A DNA stretch of 64,000 nucleotides, taken from NCBI GenBank assembly GCA_009763385.1, contig CM019824.1, positions 112,176,660 to 112,240,659 on the forward strand, written 5' to 3'. The DNA comes from Coix lacryma-jobi var. lacryma-jobi. Taxonomy: Eukaryota > Streptophyta > Magnoliopsida > Poales > Poaceae. Within the stretch, counting starts at the first letter, position 1. Every line of letters starts with the position of its first letter. A model generated the notes under the pieces. That model was not told where the DNA came from. It searched no databases and saw only the letters and a program-made list of their open reading frames with translations. Below are positions 21,570-33,164 of this stretch, piece after piece. The position numbers and the translations under genes were made by a program.

Positions 21570-22058
21570 ACTGGTCACGCAGGTTGCGTACGGACTCCAT
21601 TTTTGACGAACCAGATATCGTTGGAAAGCTATTTCGATAAGCTAACCAATGGATCTGGTCTCATACCGAAATTCATCATGAGCAAACGGGAATCGTCGAA
21701 ACAATCCAGCGCACAGAAACTGTCCCGGTGCTGCGTCGCCGTTTTTGGTCCGTTAGGCCGTGTATCGTCCGTGAGCCCATTAGAGGGGCGCGTCCAGGGG
21801 GGTGACGACCCTTAGGGGCTATAAACAGTAGCCGTCACCTTTGTTAGGCTTCTGGTTTTGCTTAGATTTTTCTGTTCGTAACAGTTTTGCCATTTCATCA
21901 GTTTGTGAGACCCCAACTCATGAGATTAATCATACATCTACAATTTGGTTGCATTCTTCCTTGTTCTTGCTCGTGTTCTTCGATTCGCAGGAAAGGACTT
22001 TAGCATTCTTGGCGAGGTCAACCGTGCAACACCGGTTGATAACCAAAGGAGATGTGGT

Positions 22059-23424
22059 TGTTGGTATAAATTAACACACACTCTACTTTATCCGCAAGCG
22101 CACAGATAAGATCTACCGATGTAGCACTTCACCAGAGTAACCCAGTTTTAATATCGAGCCCAAAGGAACAGATAGTGTTAAGTCTTAAAGTCTATCCCCT
22201 GAGTAGCTAACAAGGACGGAGAATCTAGAAGTATAGAGGGGATCACTAAGGCTGTATAATTCCAATTTAAGAGTGATATGTTTATATTATTCTTAGTGGG
22301 GAAGTTGCCATAAAAGGTCACAAACAGAGTATGAATCTTTTATGCAAATGTATAATCCTACCGAGCCTACACACGGGTAAGTGGACTATAGAAGAATCAA
22401 CAAGGCTATAAGAGTCACCCTTGCGAACAACCACTACTACCGGCATTATAGGAGACATATATGAGCTATCAAGTCTAAGCACCACGCTTACACTATCCAA
22501 CTACTCTAACTCTAGAGCAACTTCGAATTAAAGTACTCAAAAGAGAGTCATAAATTTTAAGAATAATAAGAACAATGGCTCAAACTTAAATATAGACGTT
22601 GATTACCGAAACAATCGCTGAAGCAAGTTGACGATGAACTTGAATCCGCAGGTACAAGATGAAGAAGTTGATCCGACAGGCCGGAGCTCCTTCTTGATCT
22701 CTTCCTCTCTTTCTCTCTCTTCTCATTCTAGTATAACACTAGGTTGTAAACCTAACTAGAGGGGTAACTAGTCTTCTACTTGATAGCTGGCTCTTGATTA
22801 CAACTAGATGAACTAGATCTAATTCTAGATGAACTAGAAGAGATTCATCTAGAGGGACCTCTACTTCTAATTGAAACCCTAGTTTCTAATGTGGAGATGA
22901 ATAATAAAGATGGAGATGCCTGGAGAGGGGGGTCTGGGGTTGCTTATATAGCCCGAGGTGGAGTAGGGGGCAAGGAATCGCCATGTCATCGATCAGCGTC
23001 ACGTTTATCGCCCACCGTTGGATCAAACCGACTTCAGGGACGGTGGAGATGCATCCTAGGAGGCGGTGGAGGAAGCTTGCAGAAGACGGAAGCCAGCGGG
23101 CCCGGGGGGAGACCGGTCGGTCTCTTGGTCGGACCGGTCGGTCCCACCTGGCAGGGTCCCGCGGTGCCCGACCTCCTGGTGTCTTCTGGTGTCCTCTGGA
23201 GTCTTCTAGAATATTCCTGACATGCCGATTGCGTTATCTCACGTCGGTTTCCTTCTAGGGGAAGCAATCAGTGCTGGTTTCCTGGTTTAGTCCGTGCAGA
23301 ATCATAATTCACCAAAACTCGTGGAATATTGTCAATTAAAACCCTAAACCTTTGTTGGTGATTGAATTCATGTCCTTTTCATATTTATTTATCCTTTAAT
23401 TTTGATAGATAACCAGTGTCAACA
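22059..23424 (-). repeat. element A 3' LTR (1,366 bp)
   Basis: Plus reading TGTTGGTATAAATTAA…AACCAGTGTCAACA. Minus-strand TATATAAG at 22,944-22,951. Upstream of it on the minus strand are palindromic ACCGGTCGGTC-type motifs (23,108-23,146). The reading frames inside it are not coding. Confidence 0.88.
22944..22952 (-). promoter_or_regulatory. TATA box, element A 3' LTR
   Basis: GCTATATAA on the minus strand. The same box occurs in the other LTR at 29,745-29,753. Confidence 0.65.
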
Positions 23425-23438
23425 ATTCCCCCAAGCTT
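23425..23438 (-). promoter_or_regulatory. element A polypurine tract
   Basis: ATTCCCCCAAGCTT on the plus strand, i.e. AAGCTTGGGGGAAT directly before the minus-strand LTR start TGTTGACACTGG. Confidence 0.82.
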
Positions 23439-25518
23439 ACCCTTTGCTAGTCCCTTAGTAAAACCAACAATTAACAATGGATCAGGAGTTGCTACAATAT
23501 CTTCATTTCCAACAAGTACACCTGCTGTTAAACAAAAATTCTCTGAAACATATCAATGTTATTCTTCATGGGGCTTATTACTTTTACCTTAGATCTTGAA
23601 TAATTGAGAGATTGAATGATCAAATCAAGCACTATGTTTCTAGTTCTTCCACTTCACCTTTATCCCAGAGTTTTAATTGATTTTTCAAAAGCTTTAATAC
23701 ATGTGTTGTCAAATTAAACAATGGATCCAAAGATAAAGTCAACCAACCATTGAATCAAGAAGTGCATGTGTATGGAAAAATGGAGTTGGATGCTTTTGAA
23801 TGTACTCACTCTCTTCTATTTGTCAGAGACATATGGCTATTAGGCTAATTCTACTGTCGGGCACGTGCCCATTTTTTCTGACTTTTTTTTCTTTTTCTTT
23901 TTTTTTATTTCGAGGTTCCGGACACTTGTCCCTTTTTATTTCCTCAGGCTCTATCTTTTTGAGGTTCCGGACACTTGTCCCTTTTTATTTCCTCGGATCT
24001 CTCTCTCTTTTTTTTTCTTTTCTCTCTCTTTTTTTTAATAGCCAAATGCTTCCAACAAACTTCTGAGAGGGTAGCAACAGATAATTATGAGAATTTATGC
24101 GCTAGATGGATGAAATGTGCAAGTGCTCTCAATTCAATGGTATGATAACTTCCCACAGGGTCACAAAGCTTAATCTAACTCAATGCAATTATTAGTCATG
24201 ATTATATTTAGAAATCTTCGGAACTTTAGTGTTGTTTAGAACAAGATAATAGCAGCTCAGATTATCACATGTCATATCCCAATTATCTAGACCTTAGATT
24301 AAGTATTTGCCATCCATGTATTTAATTTTATTTTAAGGCATCATTATTAATGAGGAGAACTCATGCTTTGAAGGCTAGGTACTTGAAAGAAAATAGAGCA
24401 ACTATTCATCATTTCCATGCAAAAGATTAGAGAGAGCAGGTTCTTCTTTGGTCATCAACTTCTTAAAACAAACTAGACACACTATTTTATTTATTTAATC
24501 TAACACACTTTAAGATAAAAGCTAATAATAGTAGTAGTAGTAATGATAAAGACATACCTGAATCGCGAAGATAACGGGGGTGCGTCTCCCCCAAGCTGGT
24601 TCCCTTAATAGCGTTGAGCCTTCATGTGCCCATATATTTTTGTCTTTTTTAATTAATGGTGAGCCTTCATGTGCTCACATATTTTTTTTGTTCTTTTCTT
24701 TTTAAGGGTGAGCCTTCATGTGCTCACATATTTTTGGTGTTTTGAATTTATTTATAGAATAAAAAACTTAAGAGGATAAAGATACTTACGTGGATACATG
24801 GGGTGCCTTCCCCCAAGCTGAATGTTGATGTAGTCGTTCGATCTTGCAATGTAGTAGACTGGCAGTGGATATGTCCTTCCTCTATTAGAGCTTTAATTGA
24901 TGTTGATGTTTGTCGAGACAATGCTCCAACAGTGGATGGAGCATTCACTTGCTCATAAGCTATTTTTGGCCTTTCAAATCCTATGAAACTCAAATAGACA
25001 ACAAAACTTGTGGAACAGATTAAGCATTAGTGGTTGGCCACTCAAGCCTTAGTTGTTTAGAATTTCACTAAGATCTGTTTCTTAATATTTTTATATTTTT
25101 ATATTTTTATGAAGCAAGAGAAAATACAACAGGATGAATGCATGCATTTTTATTATTCTTATGCCACCACGGTGAACATTCCTACGAGTTTTTACACACC
25201 ACAGAATTATTCACATGGGGCTTTATGGTTTATGATGTAGTGTAACAGATGCAATATTTTTCTTTTCTTTTCTAATGCAATGCAGAAATTAAAATGCTTG
25301 TGAATTGAATATGATGATGCAATAAATGACTAACAATTAAACATGAGAAATATACAGAAAAGTAAATATGATGATAACTACCGGTTTTTACCTTTTGGCA
25401 AAGGTTCGGATATTTAGGTCCGACGAATCGGACCTTCCCTTGGTTCAGACCTCCCAAGGTATATCAGACATTTGGAAAGTTGTTATTGATTGTACCTCTG
25501 AGGTGCAGACTTTTTCTT
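23439..25518 (-). other. element A internal region, 3' part, non-coding
   Basis: AT-rich and without coding support. It holds a perfect 34-bp direct repeat (23,912-23,945 and 23,961-23,994), homopolymer-rich pyrimidine runs at 23,870-24,040, a three-copy stem-loop repeat (24,612-24,733), and two further PPT-like CCCCCAAGCT motifs (24,588 and 24,810). Confidence 0.6.
24612..24733. repeat. three-copy tandem repeat with hairpin core
   Basis: Three copies of GAGCCTTCATGTGCYCAYATATTT spaced about 50 bp apart by T-rich linkers. Copies 2 and 3 read GTGAGCCTTCATGTGCTCAC, whose ends pair (GTGAGC/GCTCAC). Confidence 0.75.
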
Positions 25519-25990
25519 TCATACTTTCTTGGCCTGAGTCTTCACCTCCTGTGGTTCACTGTCTTGAGGTTTCTCTTCCTTCTTTTCTTGGGACAGTGGC
25601 GAGAGCTTCTTCGTCATGATTGGCCTCTCTATTCTTGATAGTTTGTCTTCTTTTGCGTTGAGAGCAGCGTCTTTCACTTTTGTTCTTCTTGGGTGCTTTA
25701 TTGGGCATGTAGTTGGTGAAGTTGCATCATGCCTTTTCTCCAGGAAAGTGAAAAATGGATTTCCTCTTGTAGATGATTGCACTTGTAGCGCAGAGGAATG
25801 GTCTTCCTAGGATGAGGTGGACATCATTGTCTTCTCCCATGTCGATGATCAAGAAGTCCGTGGGGACTTTATGACCTCTAATTCTGACTACGATATCTTC
25901 CATCATTCCTTCTTGTTTATGCCTCTTGATATGTTGTCACTCATGTCATTTGTTCGTCCAGCAGTTTGAAGTTAATTATGGATGCTGGCA
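25519..25990 (-). pseudogene. element A protease-region remnant 1
   Basis: The minus-strand stretch around 25,900-25,740 encodes GMMEDIVVRIRGHKVPTDF, then HLILGRPFLCATSAIIYKRK. This is the C-terminal half of an Athila/Tat-type aspartic protease region (the LGRPFL motif). The active-site D(S/T)G part is not recognisable upstream, where several stops occur. A lysine/glutamate-rich linker follows to 25,519. Confidence 0.6.
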
Positions 25991-27028
25991 TCATCTTTCT
26001 CAGTGTGCATGTTCTTGCAGATCTAGGACCTTCACTCTGTAGAATTTGGGAGTGATAAACTTCTCCATGTTTGCTCAAGAGTGTGTCCTGCTCATAAAGA
26101 CAAGGTAGAGATCAAGTGCATGGGCTCTGTTTGGTGGAAAAACACCAACAAAACCAAAAGTTTTGTTTATTCCCCTTTAACCTTAGGCACATTGCACAAG
26201 ACAAACTTGTTGTTTATATGTTATATTCAATCTTTATATGAGTGAGCATAAAAGTAGCATCTTAAAATATTTAACAGATCAAATTACTTAACCCAAGGAA
26301 AGATAATTTATGCATAAAGTGTCAATCTTTTCATAACTGAGATATATCATCTTCCAAAGGTTAGATGCACAACATTTTGGCTCATTTAGTTAAGACAGTG
26401 AGATTCAAGAGAGTAAAGCTAGGAACAAAGATCAAAGGACTGAATATGTAGAGTTGATTAGGTTGGATCAAGTGAGGTGCAACTTAAACATGTTTAGTTC
26501 TTTATTTATGTTCATACTAGAATCAAGAAGAAGCTTTTTAAAGTGATGGTTACTTACCTTGAAATGTTACATTGTGATTAAAGCGTGATGTGTTGAACCA
26601 CCTTGTGGAAGCTTCTCTTGTCTAGCTGGTTGTTGTTTATGAATGGCTTGTCTTCTCTTGTTTTTCTCACAGTGTGCTTGAGAGGAGGAAGATCACAGTG
26701 GAATCATCTTTAGAGGTATTGACCTTCCTTCTCTTGTGTCAACTTATCAGTGAAGGTGCATTGTTCTTCAAGTGTGCTGACTAGGATCCCCTCTCTTTCT
26801 TGTATTAACTCTGTACTATGAGGATGTAGGGACAGTTCCGCATTCTTCTCTTGTCAACCTTTCTTGTTTTCCTTTAATCAGTGGGTTGACAAGAGACTTG
26901 AAATTAGAGATGCTACTCGAGTGCCTTTATGATAGTCTTTTGTCTTGTAATGTCACAACTGAGACTTGTCCTCTCAACAGTGTCTAGATGATGGAGATCT
27001 TATCGACTGTTCTTCTTGATTTGCTAAC
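25991..27028 (-). other. element A internal region between the two protease remnants
   Basis: About 1 kb, AT-rich with TTCTCTTG/CTTGTC-type words repeated. I see no coding sequence or known motif. Confidence 0.5.
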
Positions 27029-27298
27029 TTAGGTAATCTCTTCATCTTCTAACTCTTGTGGTGCAGTGGCTTCATCCTTCATAATGCCCTCCTCAATTCT
27101 TGGCAGTTGGTTCTCCCTTCGACGTCTTCTCTTGGTTCTCTTTGGCTGCTCATAAGTGATGTAGATGTTGAAGATGCAGTGAAAGATCCAAAAGTTGACT
27201 TCTCCAGGTCCAGCAAAGATGATAACATTGATGGTGTTCAAGAACGATCTTCCAAGAATTAGTGGTGGATCATATCCTTCTTCTCGACTGGATAGCAT
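27029..27298 (-). pseudogene. element A protease-region remnant 2
   Basis: Minus-strand open stretch with GYDPPLILGRSFLNTINVII followed by a TYEQPKRTKRRRRREN basic linker and an acidic end. It is a second, different version of the LGRxFL protease tail found at 25,800. Two such modules in one element is unusual for a single gag-pol. Confidence 0.6.
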
Positions 27299-28834
27299 CT
27301 AGAGGTTTGTATTGATCAAAGTAGTGGGTAGGAGATTAATATGAGTGGTTTTTCTCCTTCCTCCCTTTGATTGTGAAACACATCTAGAAAACAGAATTGT
27401 CTCTCCTAGGCTGGCTTGGGATGTAGATGGACTCCCAACAATATGTTCATGTGTTTGACTTGTAGATCTTGCTATTGTTGTAGTGGTACCATCTTGTCTC
27501 CCAAGCTAGCTCTTGATGAGAAAAGAGGATAACTTCCCACTTCTTGTCTTGATATCTTGGGCGATGATGATTGCAGGCATAAGTTGTCTCATACGAGGTA
27601 AGTTGCATCCTGTTTGTCATCAGCGCCCAAGCAAGATTCAAAGCTAGGCTAGCACCATTTGTGATCTGAGAGTAGGTTTGTGTGTCTATGGTTTGGGTTT
27701 TGGATCTCCAATGTTCAGACCAAACCATGGATGAACGAAATCTCTCTCCTGCATAACGTTAGTGGATATATACCCAAAGGATTGCAAGAATTTGAAGCAT
27801 GGGTTGTTGTCCACAACATATGTATTTTGCATCTATGCTAATAAGGAGATGTTTTTAGGATTATTTTAGCATAGACTATTATGTGTAGGCTGCACATTAA
27901 CATGATTCAAGGCAAAAGATAACTCGCAGTAGAAGACAAAATAAATAAACTTTGATACTCACAGTTCTTTCATCCATGATGAATGAGCTGAGTCTTCATT
28001 GTGCAAAGTTGTTGAAGTTCATGTGTCTCTTCATCTCCAGTGTGAGTTCATCTCCGGACTTTCCCAAATTGATATTGAAAGTTTCCCTGCAGGGGTTAGT
28101 CCAACAAAATATCCAGCATCCACTATAGCATACTATTGGCTCAAAGATCAACCTAGACACCACGTCTAATTTGATCTAGGAAGGCATTTTAACTTAATTG
28201 CTAAAATTAAAAGCCTTTGAAAGCAAGATCACCACTCCTAAACTAGGCACCATGCTTAATTTAAGAGATGTATGAAAGTACTCCAAACCTAAACATATAA
28301 TATAGCGAATGAGGGTAGCATGAAAGTATTATAGAGATTTATTCAAATGGTGATGAAAGAGCATGATGAGCATATCCTAAAGGTAGGGACAACCAACATA
28401 GCAACACGACAAGAAATATTCTTAGAAAGTCTATTCCCCAAGCTTGGATTTTGCACAAATTAAGATTGGATGAATGTAATTCAATGTTACATGATGATTG
28501 GTTGGACATACCTTGCGTTTGTTGTTCCTTCGTTCTTTTCTGCTCCAGACCTGGGAAGGTTAGTGACAAAAATACCCGAAGGAATATTTTCACAATTATA
28601 TTTCTATGCTCAATGCAGCGGAAAGGTAGGCATAGCTAATAACCAGATGTTATGATAGGGTGTAAGGATTCTACTGGTTATAGCTTGTGCTCATGGGGTA
28701 GTGATAGATAAGAGTGGAATTCTAAAACAACATTCATAAGAATGAAAACAACAATAATGAAAAGACTGGGACAAAAAAAGGAAAAGATAAAAGTATGATT
28801 ACAAGGTTAAACTAAGACTTAAGTTGATCTACCG
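27299..28834 (-). other. element A internal region, 5' part, non-coding
   Basis: About 1.5 kb. A fourth PPT-like CCCCAAGCTT lies at 28,436-28,445. No gag is recognised, although gag should lie here; it is either too decayed to see or deleted. Confidence 0.5.
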
Positions 28835-28853
28835 TTCCCCGGCAACGGCGCCA
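28835..28853 (-). promoter_or_regulatory. element A primer binding site
   Basis: Minus strand TGGCGCCGTTGCCGGGGAA, eight bases from the LTR edge. This PBS type is typical of Athila/Tat elements (often assigned to tRNA-Asp, from memory). Confidence 0.82.
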
Positions 28854-28861
28854 GAAATGCT

Positions 28862-30225
28862 TGTTGGTATAAATTAATGCACACTCTACTTTATCCGCAA
28901 GCGCACACATAAGATCTACCGATGTAGCACTTCACCGGAGTAACCCAGTTTTAATATCGAACCCAAAGGAACGGATAGTGTTAAGTCTTAAAGTCTATCC
29001 CCTGAGTAGCTAACAAGGACGGAGAATCTAGAAGTATAGAGGGGATCACTAAGGCTGTCTAATTCCAATTTAAGAGTGATATGTTTATATTATTCTTAGT
29101 GGGGAAGTTGCCATAAAAGGTCACAAACAGAGTATGAATCTTTTATGCAAATGTATAATCCTACCGAGCCTACACACGGGTAAGTGGACTATAGAAGAAT
29201 CAACAAGGCTATAAGAGTCACCCTTGCGAACAACCACTACTACCGGCGTTATAGGAGGCATATATGAGCTATCAAGTCTAAGCACCACGCTTACACTATC
29301 CAACTACTCTAACTCTAGAGCAACTTAGAATTAAAGTACTCAAAAGAGAGTCATAAATCTTAAGAATAATAAGAACAATGGCTCAAACTTAAATATAGAC
29401 GTTGATTACCGAAACAATCGCTGAAGCAAGTTGATGATGAACTTGAATCCGCAGGTACAAGATGAAGAAGTTGATCCGACAGGCCGGAGCTCCTTTCTTA
29501 TCACTTCCTCTCTCTCTCTCTTCTCGTTCTAGTATAAGACTAGGTTCTAAACCTAACTAGAGGGGTAACTAGTCTTCTACTTGATATCTGGCTCTTGATT
29601 ACAACTAGATGAACTAGATCTAATTCTAGATGAACTAAAAGAGATTCATCTAGAGGGACCTCTACTTCTAATTGAAACCCTAGTTTCTGATGTGGAGATG
29701 AATAATGAAGATGGAGATGCCTGGAGAGGGGGGTCTGGGGTTGCTTATATAGCCCGAGGTGGAGTAGGGGGCAAGGAATCGCCATGTCATCGATTCGCGT
29801 CATGTTTATCGCCCACCGTTGGATCAAACCGACTTCAGGGACGGTGGAGATGCATCCTAGGATGCGGTGGAGGAAGCTTGCAGAAGACGGAAGCCAGCGG
29901 GCCCAGGGGGAGACCGGTCGGTCTCCTCGTGGGACCGGTCGGTCCCACCTGGCAGGGTCCCGCGGTGCCCGACCTCCTGGTGTCTTCTGGTGTCCTCTGG
30001 AGTCTTCTAGAATATTCCTGACGTGCCGGTTGCGTTATCTCGCGTCGGTTTCCTTCTAGGGGAAGCAATCAGTGCTGGTTTCCTGGTTTAGTCCCTGTAG
30101 AATCACAATTCACCAAAACTCGTGGAATATTGTCAATTAAAACCCTAAACCTTTCTTGGTGATTGAATTCATGCCCTTTTCATATTTATTTATCCTTTAA
30201 TTTTGATAGATAACCAGTGTCAATA
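28862..30225 (-). repeat. element A 5' LTR (1,364 bp)
   Basis: Nearly identical to 22,059-23,424, with scattered single-base differences. Its right edge reads TGTCAATA instead of TGTCAACA, so the minus-strand terminus TG has become TA. TATA box at 29,745-29,753. Confidence 0.88.
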
Positions 30226-30351
30226 GTGGAGCTGCGATTGCGGGGTTTCAGATCGTGTTGTTCGGAAGCCAGATCGACTTGTGTCTCGTTTCCACCAAAT
30301 CGAGAGTTACCAGAAGCTTTCGGAAGATCGGGCACCCTTGTTCACATCAAG

Positions 30352-30364
30352 TGGTAATCAAAGC
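30352..30364 (+). promoter_or_regulatory. CRM-like element primer binding site
   Basis: TGGTAATCAAAGC two bases after CACATCA. This is an iMet-type PBS (TGGTATCAGAGC) with a one-base insertion and a substitution, so it is degraded. Confidence 0.6.
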
Positions 30365-30759
30365 TTCAGGTATACCGTCAGGTTCATATCTATCATTTGT
30401 TTCGAGTGTTTTCGGCTTCGTCCCATAGTCCAGTGCCATATTTTGTTCCGTCCTACAACCCTTCCGCGCCATAGCCTTTGCATATTTTGGTTGCAGAGTC
30501 CGTTGTGTTGATTTTGTGTTCGAGTCAAGGTCTTGTTGCTGGTTAGGTCCACATATTCTTTTGGACAACACTGGTTTTGCATCCCTGCAATCACGTGCAC
30601 GCCTTCCTGGTACCTTTGCTTTGCGGGTAAGAACACTGGTAAGAGCTTGGTATGGTGTTTACCTTTTGCTGCTCTTGATTGAGAGGCACCACTCCACCTG
30701 AGTAGTAGGATTATTAGGGATAACTTTCACTGTTTTGCTGCTTGTGTTTTGTGTCCACA

Positions 30760-31338
30760 ATGACAGGTGACGACGAAGACGTTAATTCACCAAAAGAGTT
30801 TTCAGAGTGTGTCAGCCAAGACCAACTACAATCGGTTTTAACTAATGCTCAAAAAGATATGAACAAGACCGTGACCAAGGCTATAACCAAAGCACTCGTT
30901 GACCTCAAGATCGGCAACGCCCTTGAGAGATTGGACAAACGACTGTCCACTCTAACTGATAGGGTAACTGCCTTAGAAGCCAGGCCGCAACCCGATGAAG
31001 ATATTGATAGCAGCGACGCCGGTGATGAGGTATATGATGCCGATGGGAAGATTGATCGTGCAGCGACAATGAGAAACAAATTACGTCAGCGTCTTAACAA
31101 AAACACCACAGGTATGGGTGGCGCTCGATGTTTCAACCGCCAGCGAGGTAATCATACTCATACTCCCGAAGATCCTTATGCTAAAGTTAAATTTACACTA
31201 CCTTCTTTTTTGGGACATTATGATGCTGAGGAATACCTTGATTGGGAGATGACAGTAGAGCAAAAATTTAGTGCCCACCTTGTGCCTGAGCAATATCACA
31301 TTAGACAAGCCACTAGTGAATTTAAAGATTTTGCTACG
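30760..31338 (+). pseudogene. gag: CRM-like gag, 5' part
   Basis: Open from ATG 30,760 (MTGDDEDVNSPKEF). An N-terminal heptad-rich part (ALERLDKRLSTLTDRVTALE) and an acidic stretch are followed by the gag core KFTLPSFLGHYDAEEYLDWE and HIRQATSEFKDFA. At ~31,338 the family sequence stops abruptly. The next codons run into AT-rich unrelated DNA and terminate at 31,380. It lacks the rest of gag and all of pol. Confidence 0.75.
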
Positions 31339-31547
31339 ACTAACATTCAAATAATAAATCTTCACATAATATTTAAGTGAAAATAGTAAATTGGCCATAA
31401 GTAATAACAATCTGCATACCTCCACGTGTTTCATCAATTTTATATTTCTAGTGCCGTGTCATCTTTACGCTTATTGTCTGCATAAATATCATCAAAGGAT
31501 AAACATATTAAGCATTCATCTCGCAAAAGTGGTGTTATCAGTAAAGG
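31339..31547. other. AT-rich DNA of unknown origin
   Basis: About 210 bp between the broken CRM-like gag and a copia LTR fragment. No motif or coding sequence is recognised. Confidence 0.4.
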
Positions 31548-32640
31548 TGAAAAGACCATGACGCCTAAGAGGGGAGGTGAATTAGGCAACTAAAAACTCT
31601 ACTCTAACTATGGCCTCTAATTACCACCTAGTCAAAACCTATGCAAAAAAGTAAATTATCTACAACTATGGTTTTGCTAGGTTTGTTGCTATCTCTACCG
31701 CAAAAAAAGTTATGCGGCCTACATTCCATTCCTATCAACTAGCCTATCAACAAAGCTAGGAAAGTTAAAGCACATAATTAAGGTAGCAAGGTAAATGCAG
31801 AAGCTAAAGAGCAAGGTAGAGATACAAACTCCCATCGATGACTTCGGTATTTTTACCGAGGTATCGAGAAGCACGCAAGCTTCCCCCTAGTCCTCGTTGG
31901 AGCCCCTCGCAAGGAATCCCTCGCAAGGACCAAGCTCCCGGTCGGGTAACTCCGTGGATAGCTCCGGATCTTCCCCACGCGCAAGTGGGATTCCGGTTAA
32001 GCCACTCGTGGCAAAGCATCTCCCGGGCCGCTCCCCGCCGTTTTCACTATCAAGCTTTCGGCTGGACTGTCGCGGGCCTTGTTCCCTTCGGTACACGGTG
32101 GCGGCCACACCACAAACACGGTTGGTGTGGTCTCGCAAGACTCTGAGCCCCTCCGATGTACAACAATGTTGTGCGCAAGCACCGGGTAGCAAGAGGTATG
32201 CAAACCTCACTAAACACTAGGCCTAAACCTAGAGCAAGCGCATGAGCGGTGGTCTAACTAGCCTAAGCACTTCGCAAAGCACCTACACTAATCACCATGT
32301 GAATCACTAAGCACTATGCATATGGAGGCACTAATATGATGTAGCAACACCCTTGGTATGTTTCCTCACTCCTCCACACCTCTTTTGGCCGGTTAGAGGT
32401 AGTATATATAGGCCCCCAATCAAATAGAGCCGTTGGAGGGGCTAAAAATAGCTTTCTGTAGAGCATCAGATGCTACAGTAACGGCATCAGACGCGTCCTG
32501 TTGGAAAACTAGCCGTTGGACCTCTTTTTTGGGGGCATTGGATGCTCCGGTGCAGGCATCGAACGCTGCATCGGACTCTACTACAACATTGTTCATTCTG
32601 GGCCGATTTTAGAGGGCGTAGGCCGCTGGCATCGGACACT
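31548..32640 (-). repeat. copia LTR fragment
   Basis: The left edge TGAAAAGACCATGACGCCTAAGAGGGGAGGTGAATTAGG is the U5-end layout shared with the copia LTRs at 17,190, 52,206 and 58,300 (TGAARGA…AGAGGGG.GTGAAT). Minus-strand TATATATA at 32,402-32,411. Upstream of it are repeated GCATCRGAYGC words (32,464-32,640). The right part is cut by the Y1 LTR at 32,641. No PBS lies to the left, so it is a 3' or solo LTR remnant. Confidence 0.65.
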
Positions 32641-33164
32641 TGTCGATGAAATATGGTTGATAGCCCACCTAGGGGTATGCCCAAGGTGGTGGATTAGCAG
32701 GGAAGGCGCGTAGGACGACGATCCAAATGTGACGCAAGGAAGAACTAGATGAACACCAGGGTTTATCCAGGTTCGGGCCGCTAGCTTTAGCGTAATACCC
32801 TACATCCTGCGTCGAGTTATCTATTCTGTATGTAGATGAATTGTGTTTTTGAGGGGGGATCCCTGCTCACCTTATATAGCCACGAGGAGTAGGGTTACAG
32901 ATCTTAGAAGATTGGATCTACGAATAGGATAAGGAAACCTAACCGATTACAACAACATATCATGGAGGACATGATATCCTTCCTAACCGACTATGTTTCC
33001 TTCCTTTTCAATCCTGAGAAGGCTTCTGCGCCGTCGTCTGACCAGCTGAACCGCCTGTCCGACCAGCTGGGCCTTGACGCCACGATCCTTCACAGCGAGT
33101 TCGGTCGGCTTCTATGAAGCAGCCCAAGTCTAGCCGTGAGGGTACCTAGGTTTATACCGCCACA
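32641..33164 (-). repeat. Y1 3' LTR (524 bp)
   Basis: Plus reading TGTCGATGAAATATGG…TATACCGCCACA. Minus-strand TATATAAG at 32,871-32,878. The block GTTCGGGCCGCTAGCTTTAGCGTAATACC resembles the equivalent block of the Y2 LTR, but the two LTRs are otherwise divergent and belong to different families. Confidence 0.72.

Larger units (their letters stand above)
22059..30225 (-). mobile_element. Athila/Tat-like LTR element A, coding-poor (LARD-like), 8.2 kb
   Basis: Two LTRs (22,059-23,424 and 28,862-30,225) flank a 5.4-kb internal region. The PBS complement TTCCCCGGCAACGGCGCCA (28,835-28,853) next to the right LTR sets minus orientation. The PPT AAGCTTGGGGGAAT lies next to the left LTR. Flanks GTGGT (22,054) and GTGGA (30,226) fit a target duplication with one mutation. 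The PBS type is common in Athila/Tat elements. Only two aspartic-protease-region remnants are recognisable. No RT, RNase H or integrase was found, so it is non-autonomous. Confidence 0.82.
21260..30349 (+). repeat. CRM-like 5' LTR, interrupted (about 918 bp without the insert)
   Basis: The two halves join at the GTGGA target site of element A. The left half ends AGGAGATGTGGT and the right half continues GTGGAGCTGCGATTGCG. It ends CACATCA, then AG and the PBS. Confidence 0.68.
21260..31338 (+). mobile_element. CRM-like Ty3/gypsy chromovirus, 5' part (split by element A)
   Basis: Plus orientation: 5' LTR (21,260-22,058 continuing at 30,231-30,349), PBS 30,352-30,364, gag 30,760-31,338. The LTR starts TGATGAGGACATCAC and ends TTCACATCA. 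Open coding inside the LTR for a GPMTRARARQLN-type Pol tail fits CRM-type elements, where pol overlaps the 3' LTR. Pol and the 3' LTR are absent: gag is cut at ~31,338 and AT-rich unrelated DNA follows. Confidence 0.6.
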
